From: Actinomycetota bacterium
GTDB lineage: Bacteria; Actinomycetota; Thermoleophilia; Gaiellales; Gaiellaceae
Direction: 5' to 3'
Length of the DNA: 9,018 nucleotides
Assembly: GCA_013698195.1 (NCBI GenBank)
Contig: JACCVK010000343.1
Coordinates: forward strand, 1 to 9,018
In this document: positions 1 through 5,894 of the stretch, piece after piece
How positions within the stretch are numbered: the first letter of the stretch is position 1
Layout of the letters: the number at the start of each line of letters is the position of its first letter
Made by a program: the position numbers and the translations under genes
Notes under the pieces: model-generated
The model's database searches: none
What the model saw: only the letters and a program-made list of their open reading frames with translations
What the model was told of the DNA's origin: nothing

Positions 1-208
1 TGCGAACAGTCGGCGTTCCGCTAAGTACGAAGAACATCTCTTCAACGCCGTAGTGCATGTGCAACGAGCCTCCCGGCGATCCAGGCAGAAGCTCGGTCAA
101 AGACGCGCCGAGCATGTCGGCCCCCAGCGGGTGCCCAAACCACCGGACGCGCTGGTCAGCCTGCAGTTCATCCCAGGGCTCGTCTTCCAAGAAGTTCAGG
201 CGGCGCAT
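1..208 (-). CDS. Cupin-domain protein, N-terminal part (cut by left edge)
   Basis: The 69 visible codons begin at ATG 206-208, which has a good ribosome site on the minus strand (CGGAGGAAAC, about four bases away). The reading frame stays open to the window edge, so the C-terminus is missing. Residues around 52-69 match cupin motif 1: a glycine, then HMHYGVEE with two histidines and a glutamate that would bind a metal, then FFVLSG. Cupins form small beta-barrels found in isomerases, dioxygenases, sugar-binding proteins and storage proteins; single-domain ones like this often have no known substrate. The start MRRLNFLEDEPWDE is hydrophilic with no signal peptide, so the protein is probably cytoplasmic. 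tRNA-Ala lies 160 bases upstream on the same strand; no functional link is implied. Family call is firm, specific function unknown. Confidence 0.85.
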   Translation of the reverse strand, partial: MRRLNFLEDEPWDELQADQRVRWFGHPLGADMLGASLTELLPGSPGGSLHMHYGVEEMFFVLSGTPTVR

Positions 209-368
209 GCGTTTCCTCCGTCTCCGTCGGGTCCTTGTAAGGAGATCATGCTCGCCTGCCCGAGCGTGCTCTCACCAGGGTTTTGAACAAGAGTGGTTCG
301 CTCCTGAAGCGATCGGACACAAAACGGTGCCCCTGAGCAGCAACATTGATGTACTGAGGACAACGGGA

Positions 369-441
<73 letters not shown>

Positions 442-452
442 GAGGGAGGCCG

Positions 453-458
453 ATTGTA
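453..458 (-). promoter_or_regulatory. Probable -10 box for tRNA-Ala
   Basis: Read on the minus strand this is TACAAT, five of six matches to TATAAT. It would start transcription around 446, five bases before the mature tRNA. No convincing -35 element is visible 17 bases further upstream, where a GCGCC/GGCGC inverted repeat (459-472) occupies much of the spacer. Confidence 0.45.
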
Positions 459-495
459 GCGCCCCCTGGCGCGGGTCTTGGGAGTCAGGCCGGCG

Positions 496-873
496 TCAGG
501 GACCGGGGCGGATGGGCGAGCCGAGGCCCGGGAGAGTCGGACCTGATCGCTCGGCTGGCGGCTTGCAGATCGTCACCGGGTCCTCGGACGGAGGGAGAAC
601 GCGCGGTGTGTCTTGCGCGTGCGGAATTGCCGCGCCGCCGATGAGGATCCCGAGGACGAGGAGCCAGAGCGCCGCGGTCATGCGCGCCCACAACGGATAC
701 GGCCTTGTGCTGTCGGCCGGGGACGCGGCCGGGGCAGCCATCGCGGCTGCAGGCACAGGCGCGGGCGCGGCCGCACGCCGTCCGAAGGAACCGGGGTCGG
801 GAAGCGCGGCCCGGGCTCTCGCGGCGAGCTCCGGATCGATCAGCGCAAGCTCGGGGCTGAGCGGCTCGTGCAT
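496..873 (-). CDS. Small single-pass membrane protein, function unknown
   Basis: The predicted product has 125 residues. The N-terminus (MHEPLSPELALIDPELAARA) is soluble, mildly acidic and helical. It is followed by an Ala/Pro-rich linker (about 34-56), one hydrophobic helix (about 66-83, ALWLLVLGILIGGAA) and a Pro-rich tail of about 40 residues with a single cysteine near position 103. The frame stays open upstream to 1050, but I chose ATG 871-873 because the protein-like composition begins there and the upstream residues look like noise. The ribosome site is weak (GGAG only two bases from the start; GAGG about 14 away). I do not recognise a named family. The SPELALIDPELA pattern gives me an impression of similar short membrane proteins in related actinobacteria, which I cannot verify. 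It is divergent from the collagen-like gene, 187 bases apart. Confidence 0.7.
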   Translation of the reverse strand: MHEPLSPELALIDPELAARARAALPDPGSFGRRAAAPAPVPAAAMAAPAASPADSTRPYPLWARMTAALWLLVLGILIGGAAIPHAQDTPRVLPPSEDPVTICKPPAERSGPTLPGLGSPIRPGP

Positions 874-1049
874 GGCTCCGCATTCTGCCTCATTTGGGGT
901 ACCCCTCGCGCGGTCGCGCGCAGGTCCAACAAGTTCGCGTCGAGGCATCCACATGCCCGCAGAGCCATGCGGCTTTGCGGCCCGCTGTCCCTTCCGGCCA
1001 TCTGGTGGGCGCGTCGTTCGCCGGCTACCACGAGCGGTGTCAACGACCA

Positions 1050-1057
1050 AAGGAGGA
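1050..1057 (+). promoter_or_regulatory. Ribosome binding site fixing a GTG start
   Basis: AAGGAGGA is close to a perfect anti-16S match and sits directly before GTG 1061. An ATG at 1057 overlaps this site but lies in a different frame that lacks the signal peptide, so the GTG is preferred. Confidence 0.8.
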
Positions 1058-1060
1058 TGC

Positions 1061-2095
1061 GTGCATCCACGCGTGTTGGGAATCGGTGTTGCGATGGCGT
1101 CCGTTGTGGTGGCCTCGACTGCGCTCGCCGGCGGAGGAGCAGGCTCGGCGGACAGGATTGTCGCGTGCCAGAAGCCGGGTGGCTATTTGAGGGTGGTGGT
1201 CAGTGCCTCACGCTGTCGTGCGGGTGAGAAGGTGGTGGCTTGGAACGTTCAGGGACCCGCCGGCCCCGCTGGTCCCGCCGGGCCTCAGGGCGCGAAAGGT
1301 GAGACAGGAGCGGCCGGGCCTCCTGGCGCGCCAGGAGCGCAAGGGCCGGCCGGACCCCAGGGCCTGGCTGGACCACAGGGCGCGACTGGACCACAAGGCC
1401 CGGTGGGGCCGCAGGGACCAGCCGGTGGAGGGATCGACTCCATCGCGGACCTCGAAGGCTCGGCCTGCACGCGCGCCAACGGCGCGTCAGGAACCCTGGA
1501 TGTCTCTACGAACGCGAGCAATCTGATCGAGCTGCTCTGCGCCGGAGGGTCGCCGCCGCCCCCGCCGCCTCCACCTCCACCTCCGCCACCGCCTCCGCCG
1601 GGTGCGACCGAGCTCGTGATCAACGAGATCGACTACGACCAGGTCGGAGCCGATGCTGGAGGGTTCGTGGAGATCAAAAACATCGGCGCTGAGGCCGCGA
1701 CGCTGGACGGGATCGCGCTCGTTCTCGTCAACGGCGGCGACAGCCAGGAGTACGCGCGCTCCGCGCTCACCGGCTCGCTCGCTGCAGGCGGCTACCTGGT
1801 CGTCGAGATTGAGGCGCAGAACGGCGCGCCGGACGGCGCGGCGTTCATCGACACGGCGACGGGTGCGTTGCTCGATGCCCTCTCCTACGAGGGTGCGATC
1901 AACGCAGCGGTGATCGACGATCAGACGTACGACCTCGTCGAGGGCACGATGCTCGCCGAGACAGTCGCCGACTCGAACACGCAGGACGGCTCGTTGTCAC
2001 GTATCCCGGATGGCGAGGACAGCGGCGACGCGGCCGCGGACTGGGAGTTCACGACCACGAAGACACCAGGTGCGGCGAACGTCGCGAGTAGCTGA
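1061..2095 (+). CDS. Secreted collagen-like protein with lamin-tail domain
   Basis: The protein has 344 residues. Residues 1-23 form a signal peptide ending ALA. Residues 30-64 are a short cysteine-bearing module (IVACQKPGGYLRVV...CRAGEKVVAWN) often found just before bacterial collagen repeats. Residues 65-121 are 19 uninterrupted Gly-X-Y triplets rich in GPQ and GPA. Residues 124-162 (IDSIADLEGSAC...LLC) are a second small module with a possible disulfide. Residues 165-180 are sixteen prolines. Residues about 182-335 resemble a lamin-tail domain (ELVINEIDYDQ...FVEIKNIG...SLSRIPDG), an immunoglobulin-like fold common in secreted bacterial proteins. I chose GTG 1061 because AGGAGG lies four bases upstream and a signal peptide follows. 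The frame is open far upstream (from 512), but that part is antisense to another gene. No LPXTG or other anchor is visible, so release or non-covalent surface display is likely. Confidence 0.9.
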   Translation: MHPRVLGIGVAMASVVVASTALAGGGAGSADRIVACQKPGGYLRVVVSASRCRAGEKVVAWNVQGPAGPAGPAGPQGAKGETGAAGPPGAPGAQGPAGPQGLAGPQGATGPQGPVGPQGPAGGGIDSIADLEGSACTRANGASGTLDVSTNASNLIELLCAGGSPPPPPPPPPPPPPPPPGATELVINEIDYDQVGADAGGFVEIKNIGAEAATLDGIALVLVNGGDSQEYARSALTGSLAAGGYLVVEIEAQNGAPDGAAFIDTATGALLDALSYEGAINAAVIDDQTYDLVEGTMLAETVADSNTQDGSLSRIPDGEDSGDAAADWEFTTTKTPGAANVASS

Positions 2096-2097
2096 CC

Positions 2098-3171
2098 TCA
2101 GCTATCTCCCGTGCCTGGCCTCATGCGCCGGGCACGGGAGCGCCCGCGTCGAGCGAGGCGTTCCTCGAGCTCCGCGAGCTCCCGCTGGAGCTCGCGGTAG
2201 CTGGCCCAGCGCTCCGCGGACAGGTCACCGCTCGCGAGGGCCGCCTGTACGGCGCAGCCCGGCTCCGTCTCGTGACGACAGTCGGCGAAGCGACAATGCG
2301 AAGCCAGCTCTACGATGTCGGCAAACGTCTCGTCGAGCCCTTCGTCTGCGAGCCAGAGATGGAGCTCGCGGATCCCGGGGTTGTCGACGACGATTCCGCC
2401 GCCGGGAAGCAGTACGAGCTGTCGTCGTGTCGTCGTGTGCCGGCCCGAGCCGTCGTCGGCCACGTCCCCGGTGTCCAGAACCTCCTCGCCGACGAGCGTA
2501 TTTACGAGCGTCGACTTACCGACCCCGGACGGGCCGATGAGTGCACCCGTCATGCCGGGGCCGAGCAGCGAGCGCACACGCTCCAACCCGAAGCCTGTTC
2601 GTGTGGAGACCGCGGCGATCGGAACATGGCCGGCGATCTCTGCCAGCTCGTCGGCGATACGTTCGGAGTCGGGCTCGAGATCGGCCTTCATGAGCAGGAT
2701 GGCCGGGCTTGCGCCGCTCTCCCAGGCGAGCGTCAGGTACCGCTCGAGGAGCCGCGCGCTCAGCTCGTCTGCGAGCGATGCGGTGATGAAGACGACGTCA
2801 ACGTTGGCGGCGACGACCTGCTCGCGCGCGACATCCGCACCCGGGTCGTGGGCGGCGCGTCTCGAGAGTTTCGTCCGGCGAGGCAGGACGGCCTCGATCG
2901 TGGGCGTCTCCCCATTCGGATCGAGGGCCACCCAATCGCCGACGACGGGCACGTCGGACGAAGGAGTGCGGCGCGTGCGCGCCGGTAGGTGCGCTCGCAC
3001 CGCGGCGGCTGCGACGGAAGCGGAGGTCAGGACGTCATAGGCGCCGCCGCGATGTGGCGCAGAGATCCTGGCTGGCTCGAGCCCGCGTTCGCGAAACCGC
3101 GCGAACATTGCGCCCCAGGCGTCGTCCCAGCCCAGCGCCTCGAGGTCGCGAGGCTGCTCCGTCGAGCTCAC
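2098..3171 (-). CDS. rsgA: Ribosome small-subunit-dependent GTPase A
   Basis: RsgA is a late 30S-assembly GTPase that checks the decoding centre. The 357 residues show the family's circularly permuted G-domain order: an OB-like N-terminal region (about 35-100), G4-like MKAD at 161-164, G5-like STRTG at 189-193, the P-loop GPSGVGKS at 213-220, the G2 region GRHTTTRR at 243-250 and G3 DNPG at 263-266. A zinc site follows with C293, C298, H300 and C306. The C-terminus is a charged helix with an Arg-rich tail. I chose GTG 3169-3171 because it overlaps the upstream stop as GTGA and because EALGWDDAWGAMF is typical of RsgA N-termini. A frame extending to 3933 is antisense read-through. Oddity: G4 normally reads N/T-K-x-D, but here residue 161 is Met. 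The stop codon is two bases from that of the convergent collagen-like gene. Confidence 0.96.
   Translation of the reverse strand: MSSTEQPRDLEALGWDDAWGAMFARFRERGLEPARISAPHRGGAYDVLTSASVAAAAVRAHLPARTRRTPSSDVPVVGDWVALDPNGETPTIEAVLPRRTKLSRRAAHDPGADVAREQVVAANVDVVFITASLADELSARLLERYLTLAWESGASPAILLMKADLEPDSERIADELAEIAGHVPIAAVSTRTGFGLERVRSLLGPGMTGALIGPSGVGKSTLVNTLVGEEVLDTGDVADDGSGRHTTTRRQLVLLPGGGIVVDNPGIRELHLWLADEGLDETFADIVELASHCRFADCRHETEPGCAVQAALASGDLSAERWASYRELQRELAELEERLARRGRSRARRMRPGTGDS
2106..2140. terminator. Strong hairpin between convergent genes, possible two-way terminator
   Basis: CTCCCGTGCC (2106-2115) pairs perfectly with GGCACGGGAG (2131-2140). After one T.G wobble, GGC (2117-2119) pairs with GCC (2127-2129), giving about 14 pairs and a 7-nt loop. 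It begins 10 bases after the collagen-like stop codon and lies within the last codons of rsgA. Neither side has a T-run, so it is not a classic Rho-independent terminator. GC-rich stem-only terminators are commonly proposed in actinobacteria, and the convergent position makes a role in ending both transcripts plausible. Confidence 0.5.
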
Positions 3172-4058
3172 TCGGCGAGAGCTCGCTCCAGCGCCGGACC
3201 GAGCTCCGCGTGCCGAAACGTGAATCCAGCGTCGAGCAACCGAGCGGGAAGCGCTCGCTGGCTTCCGAGGAGAACCTCCTCGCCCATCTCGCCGAAGATC
3301 GTCTTCGCAGCGAAGGCTGGAAATGGAACGACGGTGGGCCGCTTGATCGCACGACCCAGGGCCTTCGTGAACTGGGAGTTGGTCACAGGATTCGGGGAGA
3401 CGAGGTTGACCGCCCCGGAAATGTCGTGCGCGAGCGCGAAGCGATAGGCCTCGACCAGATCGTCGCTCGAAACCCAGCTCCACCACTGCTTGCCGCTGCC
3501 GACCTGCCCGCCGAAGCCGAGCTTGAAGGGGGTGAGAAGTCGCTCGAGGATCCCGCCGCGGTGGGTGAGGACAACGCCCTGCCTGAACGTGACGACCCTG
3601 ATGCCGGCGGCACGAGCGGATTCGGCGGCTTCCTCCCACGCCTTTCCGACCTCTACGAGAAAGCCACCGCCGAGCCCCGACTCCTCGGTGAGGAACTCGT
3701 CGCTGCGATCGCCGTAGATCCCGATTCCGCCTGCCGAGAGGAGCGCCTGAGGACGTGGGTCGACCTGCGCCAGCGTCTGCGAGAGAAGACGAGTCGTGTT
3801 GACGCGCGACGAGACGATCTCGGCTTTCCGGCTCGGCGTCCACCTGCGGCCGATTGTGGCGCCGCTCACGTTGATTGCGGCCGAGACGCCGGTAAGTGCG
3901 TCCGCGTCGAGCGACCCGCGACCGGGATCCCATTCGATCTCGTTCGCGCCCTCTGGCTTGTGCCGGACGAGTCGAAGGACCTCGTGGCCGTCCGCTTCGA
4001 GCGCGGGCACAAGCGCGGAACCGAGGAGGCCGGAGGCACCGGACACGACGAGCTTCAT
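3168..4058 (-). CDS. TIGR01777-family SDR epimerase (YfcH/SDR39U1-like)
   Basis: The product has 296 residues, the usual length for this extended short-chain dehydrogenase family. The N-terminal Rossmann motif is GASGLLG (7-13) after a beta strand MKLVVS. Further family marks are SAGGIGIYGD (108-117), the WWSWVSSDDL segment (192-201) that is WISWVHIDDL in relatives, and the DUF1731-type C-terminus GEMGEEVLLGSQRALPARLLDAGF (257-279). Biochemical substrates are unknown for most members; the family is annotated as an NAD(P)-binding nucleoside-sugar epimerase mainly by homology. The gene shares a 4-base overlap with rsgA downstream, so the two are probably co-transcribed and translationally coupled. 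The ATG at 4056-4058 lacks a ribosome site; a -10-like hexamer six bases upstream suggests a leaderless mRNA. Confidence 0.9.
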   Translation of the reverse strand: MKLVVSGASGLLGSALVPALEADGHEVLRLVRHKPEGANEIEWDPGRGSLDADALTGVSAAINVSGATIGRRWTPSRKAEIVSSRVNTTRLLSQTLAQVDPRPQALLSAGGIGIYGDRSDEFLTEESGLGGGFLVEVGKAWEEAAESARAAGIRVVTFRQGVVLTHRGGILERLLTPFKLGFGGQVGSGKQWWSWVSSDDLVEAYRFALAHDISGAVNLVSPNPVTNSQFTKALGRAIKRPTVVPFPAFAAKTIFGEMGEEVLLGSQRALPARLLDAGFTFRHAELGPALERALAE

Positions 4059-4064
4059 GCGGTG

Positions 4065-4070
4065 ATTCTG
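4065..4070 (-). promoter_or_regulatory. Possible -10 of a leaderless promoter for the SDR gene
   Basis: The minus strand reads CAGAAT, matching the key A2 and T6 of an actinobacterial -10 (TAnnnT) but not T1. It lies six bases before the ATG, the spacing seen for leaderless transcripts. The absence of a Shine-Dalgarno sequence supports this. Confidence 0.35.
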
Positions 4071-4085
4071 CCGAAGACCGGCTGC

Positions 4086-4091
4086 TAGGTT
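4086..4091 (+). promoter_or_regulatory. Possible -10 of a leaderless promoter for azlCD
   Basis: TAGGTT fits the TAnnnT pattern of actinobacterial -10 elements and ends six bases before the GTG start of azlC. No clear -35 and no strong ribosome site are present. The facing gene's element is 15 bases away, so the two promoters would compete for the same short gap. Confidence 0.4.
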
Positions 4092-4097
4092 CGAGAT

Positions 4098-4763
4098 GTG
4101 GCGGCCGTCACCGGTTTCGCACCGCGCGTACGCGACGGTGTTCGTGCGGCGCTTCCGCTCGTTCCCGGCCCCGTGCTGTTCGGTCTCACGTTCGGTGTCC
4201 TCGCCCAGGCCGCCGGGATGAGTGTTGTCGCGGCAGTCGTGATGTCGGGGACCACGTTCGCGGGCTCCGCCCAGTTCGCTGCGGTCTCGGTGCTCGAGGA
4301 TGGAGGAACCGTCGTCGCGGCGATCCTGTCGGCGATCTTGCTGAACGCGCGCTATGCAGGCATGAGCGTCGCAGTCGCTTCTGTCTTCCCCGGCAGCCGG
4401 GTTCGCCGCTTCTTCGAGTCGCAACTCATCGTGGACGAGTCGTGGGCGTTGTCCGGCAGGTCGGGCCGGTTCGAGTGGCCGATCCTCGTCGGCGCCGGGC
4501 TTCTCCTCTATGTGCTCTGGGTCCCGAGCACAGCGCTCGGGATGATCCTCGGAGAAGGACTCGGCGATCCGAACGACCTTGGCCTGGACGCGGCGTTCGC
4601 TGCGCTCTTTCTCGCGCTCGCGCGCCCGTACCTGCGTGGGCGGCGAGCGCTCGAAGCTGCCGCACTCGCTGCGGGAATTACGCTCGTGCTTCTGCCGTTC
4701 GCTCCGGCTGGTGTGCCGCTCATCCTGGCGGCTGTCGCGTGCCTCCTGGGACTCAGGCGATGA
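4098..4763 (+). CDS. azlC: AzlC-family branched-chain amino-acid exporter, large subunit
   Basis: AzlC with AzlD forms an inner-membrane exporter; the best-known members (B. subtilis AzlCD, E. coli YgaZH) export leucine analogues or valine. The 221 residues are strongly hydrophobic with several membrane segments: about 18-40, 42-60, 68-92, 131-152 and 164-222, the last being a cluster of helices. The hallmark FAGSAQFAAV (54-63) near the N-terminus and the NARYAGMSVA segment (83-92) are typical. I chose GTG 4098 because it starts the conserved part without excess and fits a leaderless promoter; ATG 4096 is in the wrong frame. The stop overlaps azlD as ATGA, so the pair is an operon. The actual substrate cannot be told from sequence. 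Confidence 0.9.
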   Translation: MAAVTGFAPRVRDGVRAALPLVPGPVLFGLTFGVLAQAAGMSVVAAVVMSGTTFAGSAQFAAVSVLEDGGTVVAAILSAILLNARYAGMSVAVASVFPGSRVRRFFESQLIVDESWALSGRSGRFEWPILVGAGLLLYVLWVPSTALGMILGEGLGDPNDLGLDAAFAALFLALARPYLRGRRALEAAALAAGITLVLLPFAPAGVPLILAAVACLLGLRR

Positions 4764-5068
4764 GCGACGTGTGGATCGTCGTGATCGTGGTGGGAGCGGC
4801 GACCGCGCTCTTCAAAGCGGCCGGACCCGTGTTCCTGGGACGGCGCCGGCTGCCTACGAGGATCGACGCCGTGGTCGTCCTCATCGCGCCCGTGATGCTT
4901 ACGGCACTCGTCGTGAGTCAGACGTTCGGCGGCGACGAGGAGATCGCAGTGGATGCGCGCGTGCCCGGAGTCGCAGCAGCGGGTGTAGCGATCTGGCGTG
5001 GGGCGCCGATCGTGCCGGCAATGGCCATTGCCGCGATCGTCACCGCGCTCATTCGTCTCGTTGCCTGA
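4760..5068 (+). CDS. azlD: AzlD-family branched-chain amino-acid exporter, small subunit
   Basis: This is the small partner of AzlC: 102 residues, the usual AzlD length, made almost entirely of membrane helices (about 4-27, 36-57 and 70-101). Between helices it has the family pattern GPVFLGRRRLPTRIDAVVVLIAPVMLTALV (read in parts at about 22-51), where the conserved R/L-P bend precedes helix 2. The ATG is fixed by a 4-base overlap with the azlC stop (ATGA), implying translational coupling. No terminator is obvious after it, and the following 400 bases are poorly coding. Confidence 0.9.
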   Translation: MSDVWIVVIVVGAATALFKAAGPVFLGRRRLPTRIDAVVVLIAPVMLTALVVSQTFGGDEEIAVDARVPGVAAAGVAIWRGAPIVPAMAIAAIVTALIRLVA

Positions 5069-5071
5069 GAG

Positions 5072-5188
5072 CTAACGAAGACGCCTGAGCCGAGGTGCGC
5101 CGCGTCCGAGGAATGCGGTCGCCGCGATGGCCTCGACCAGGAGGCTGCCGATGCCGACGAGAACGAGCCAAAGACGTGGATGCCGCAT
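5072..5188 (-). CDS. Possible 38-residue membrane peptide
   Basis: The reading frame runs ATG 5186-5188 to TAG 5072-5074. The peptide is MRHPRLWLVLVGIGSLL followed by VEAIAATAFLGRGAPRLRRLR. It has one hydrophobic segment (about 7-27) flanked by basic ends, a layout seen in real small membrane proteins and also in gene remnants. No ribosome site is visible (GATCCC precedes the ATG). It converges on azlD with three bases between stop codons. It could instead be the tail of a decayed gene, since the surrounding region also holds a pseudogene. Low confidence. Confidence 0.3.
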   Translation of the reverse strand: MRHPRLWLVLVGIGSLLVEAIAATAFLGRGAPRLRRLR

Positions 5189-5483
5189 GGGATCGAAGAT
5201 CGGTCGTGCCGAGGCTTGCCTTGAGGGTTGCGTCCAGCGCCGCGCAGTGTGTCAACGCTGTCGGACGTGTCCGAAAGCGACAGACGAACCAGCCGATTGC
5301 CGCTCCAGCACAGGCGAACGCCTTCCACAGTGTCTGACACTCAGAACACAGAGTGTCTGACACTCAGAACCAGCGCGCCAACCCTCGACAGGCGCGGTTA
5401 CCCGGCTCCGGCGTGCAACCCGAAGGAGTTTCGGACGCCAGGTGGAATGCGCAGGCGATAGGTGCGCGTCTGGCGTCTCAGGG
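5189..5483. other. Non-coding or decayed stretch
   Basis: I see no convincing gene here; the open frames are Arg/Ser/Pro-rich shadows. It does hold several short inverted repeats: TCGGAC-gt-GTCCGA (5261-5274), two AGTGTC-t-GACACT palindromes (5329-5341 and 5352-5364), CCGAA/TTCGG (5420-5434) and GACGCCAG (5434-5441) against CTGGCGTC (5470-5477). The composition and its position next to a broken gene suggest degraded sequence with regulatory or repeat elements. Confidence 0.55.
5329..5370. repeat. Pair of 19-bp direct repeats, each holding a palindrome
   Basis: The 19-mer agtgtctgacactcagaac occurs at 5329-5347 and again, identical, at 5352-5370, separated by four bases (period 23). Each copy contains AGTGTC-T-GACACT, a perfect 6+6 inverted repeat; the second extends to 7+7 (GAGTGTC...GACACTC). 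Palindrome centres are 23 bases apart, roughly two helical turns, which suits two dimers bound on the same face of the DNA. It could be an operator, a dispersed repeat family or a small hairpin pair. No adjacent gene clearly uses it. Confidence 0.75.
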
Positions 5484-5875
5484 GTGATGGGTAGTTCTCG
5501 CGCGGTCGCTGCCGCCGCGCTTGTGCTCGCGCTCGGCGCGTCGGCGCAGGGGGCGCAGATCGTCGGACGACCAGCCTCGCGAAGATCAAGGCGCCGTCCT
5601 TCGTCGCGATCGACGCCGCTTCGGGCCGCACGCTTCGCGCACACGGCGCGGATACGCGACGTCCGATCGCGTCGCTGACGAAGGTGATGACGGGACCGGA
5701 TGCTCGCATCCGCGCCGGGCACGTATGGCGTAAGACCGGCTGGACGTCTCGCGCTCGCGGTTGCCTGATCGTCGCCCAGCGGCGCGGCGGGCGGTCGGTG
5801 ATCGGTGTCGTCCTCGGCTCCGAGAGCATCTGGACGGACATGCAGGCTCTCCTCGACGCCGCCTTCGCGTCCTGA
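5484..5875 (+). pseudogene. Broken D-alanyl-D-alanine carboxypeptidase (peptidase S11, PBP5-like)
   Basis: A signal peptide (MGSSRAVAAAALVLALGASAQG, read in two parts) starts at ATG 5487 or GTG 5484. The enzyme's mature N-terminus continues in a different frame from about 5567: KAPSFVAIDAASGRTLRAHG, then TRRPIASLTKVMT, whose SLTK (5672-5683) is the S11 serine/lysine catalytic motif. Only 17 codons after that lysine comes KTGWTSRARGCLIVAQ (KTG at 5732-5740) and the family's C-terminal GRSVIGVVLGSESIWTDMQALLDAAF, ending in TGA. Intact enzymes have roughly 150 residues between SxxK and KTG, including the SxN motif, which is absent here. So there is at least one frameshift and one internal deletion of roughly 400-450 bases. 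In the active-site frame, a TAG at 5492 also blocks upstream initiation. The remnant cannot make an active D,D-carboxypeptidase. Confidence 0.82.
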
Positions 5876-5894
5876 TCGCGCTCTCTCTCCGGCG

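Noticed and set aside
298..312. TCGCT/AGCGA hairpin downstream of the tRNA as a terminator
   Set aside because: The stem is only five pairs and no T-run follows on the minus strand.
896..920. GGGGTACCCC palindrome and nearby CGCGCG-gt-CGCGCG between the divergent genes
   Set aside because: They are short and GC-rich, expected by chance in this composition, and I could not link them to promoter elements.
512..1060. Plus-strand open frame extending the collagen-like gene upstream to 512
   Set aside because: This part has no domain character, is antisense to the more protein-like membrane gene at 496-873, and the ribosome site and signal peptide place the start at 1061.
3172..3933. Upstream extension of the rsgA frame on the minus strand
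   Set aside because: It is out of frame with and inside the well-supported SDR gene, Arg/Ser-rich, and RsgA similarity starts at the GTG at 3171.
3054..4088. Plus-strand open frame of 344 codons opposite the SDR gene
   Set aside because: It is antisense to a gene with clear family motifs and shows no domain pattern itself.
5329..5370. Possible minimal CRISPR array
   Set aside because: There are only two repeats with a 4-base spacer and no cas genes; the internal palindromes suit an operator or dispersed repeat.
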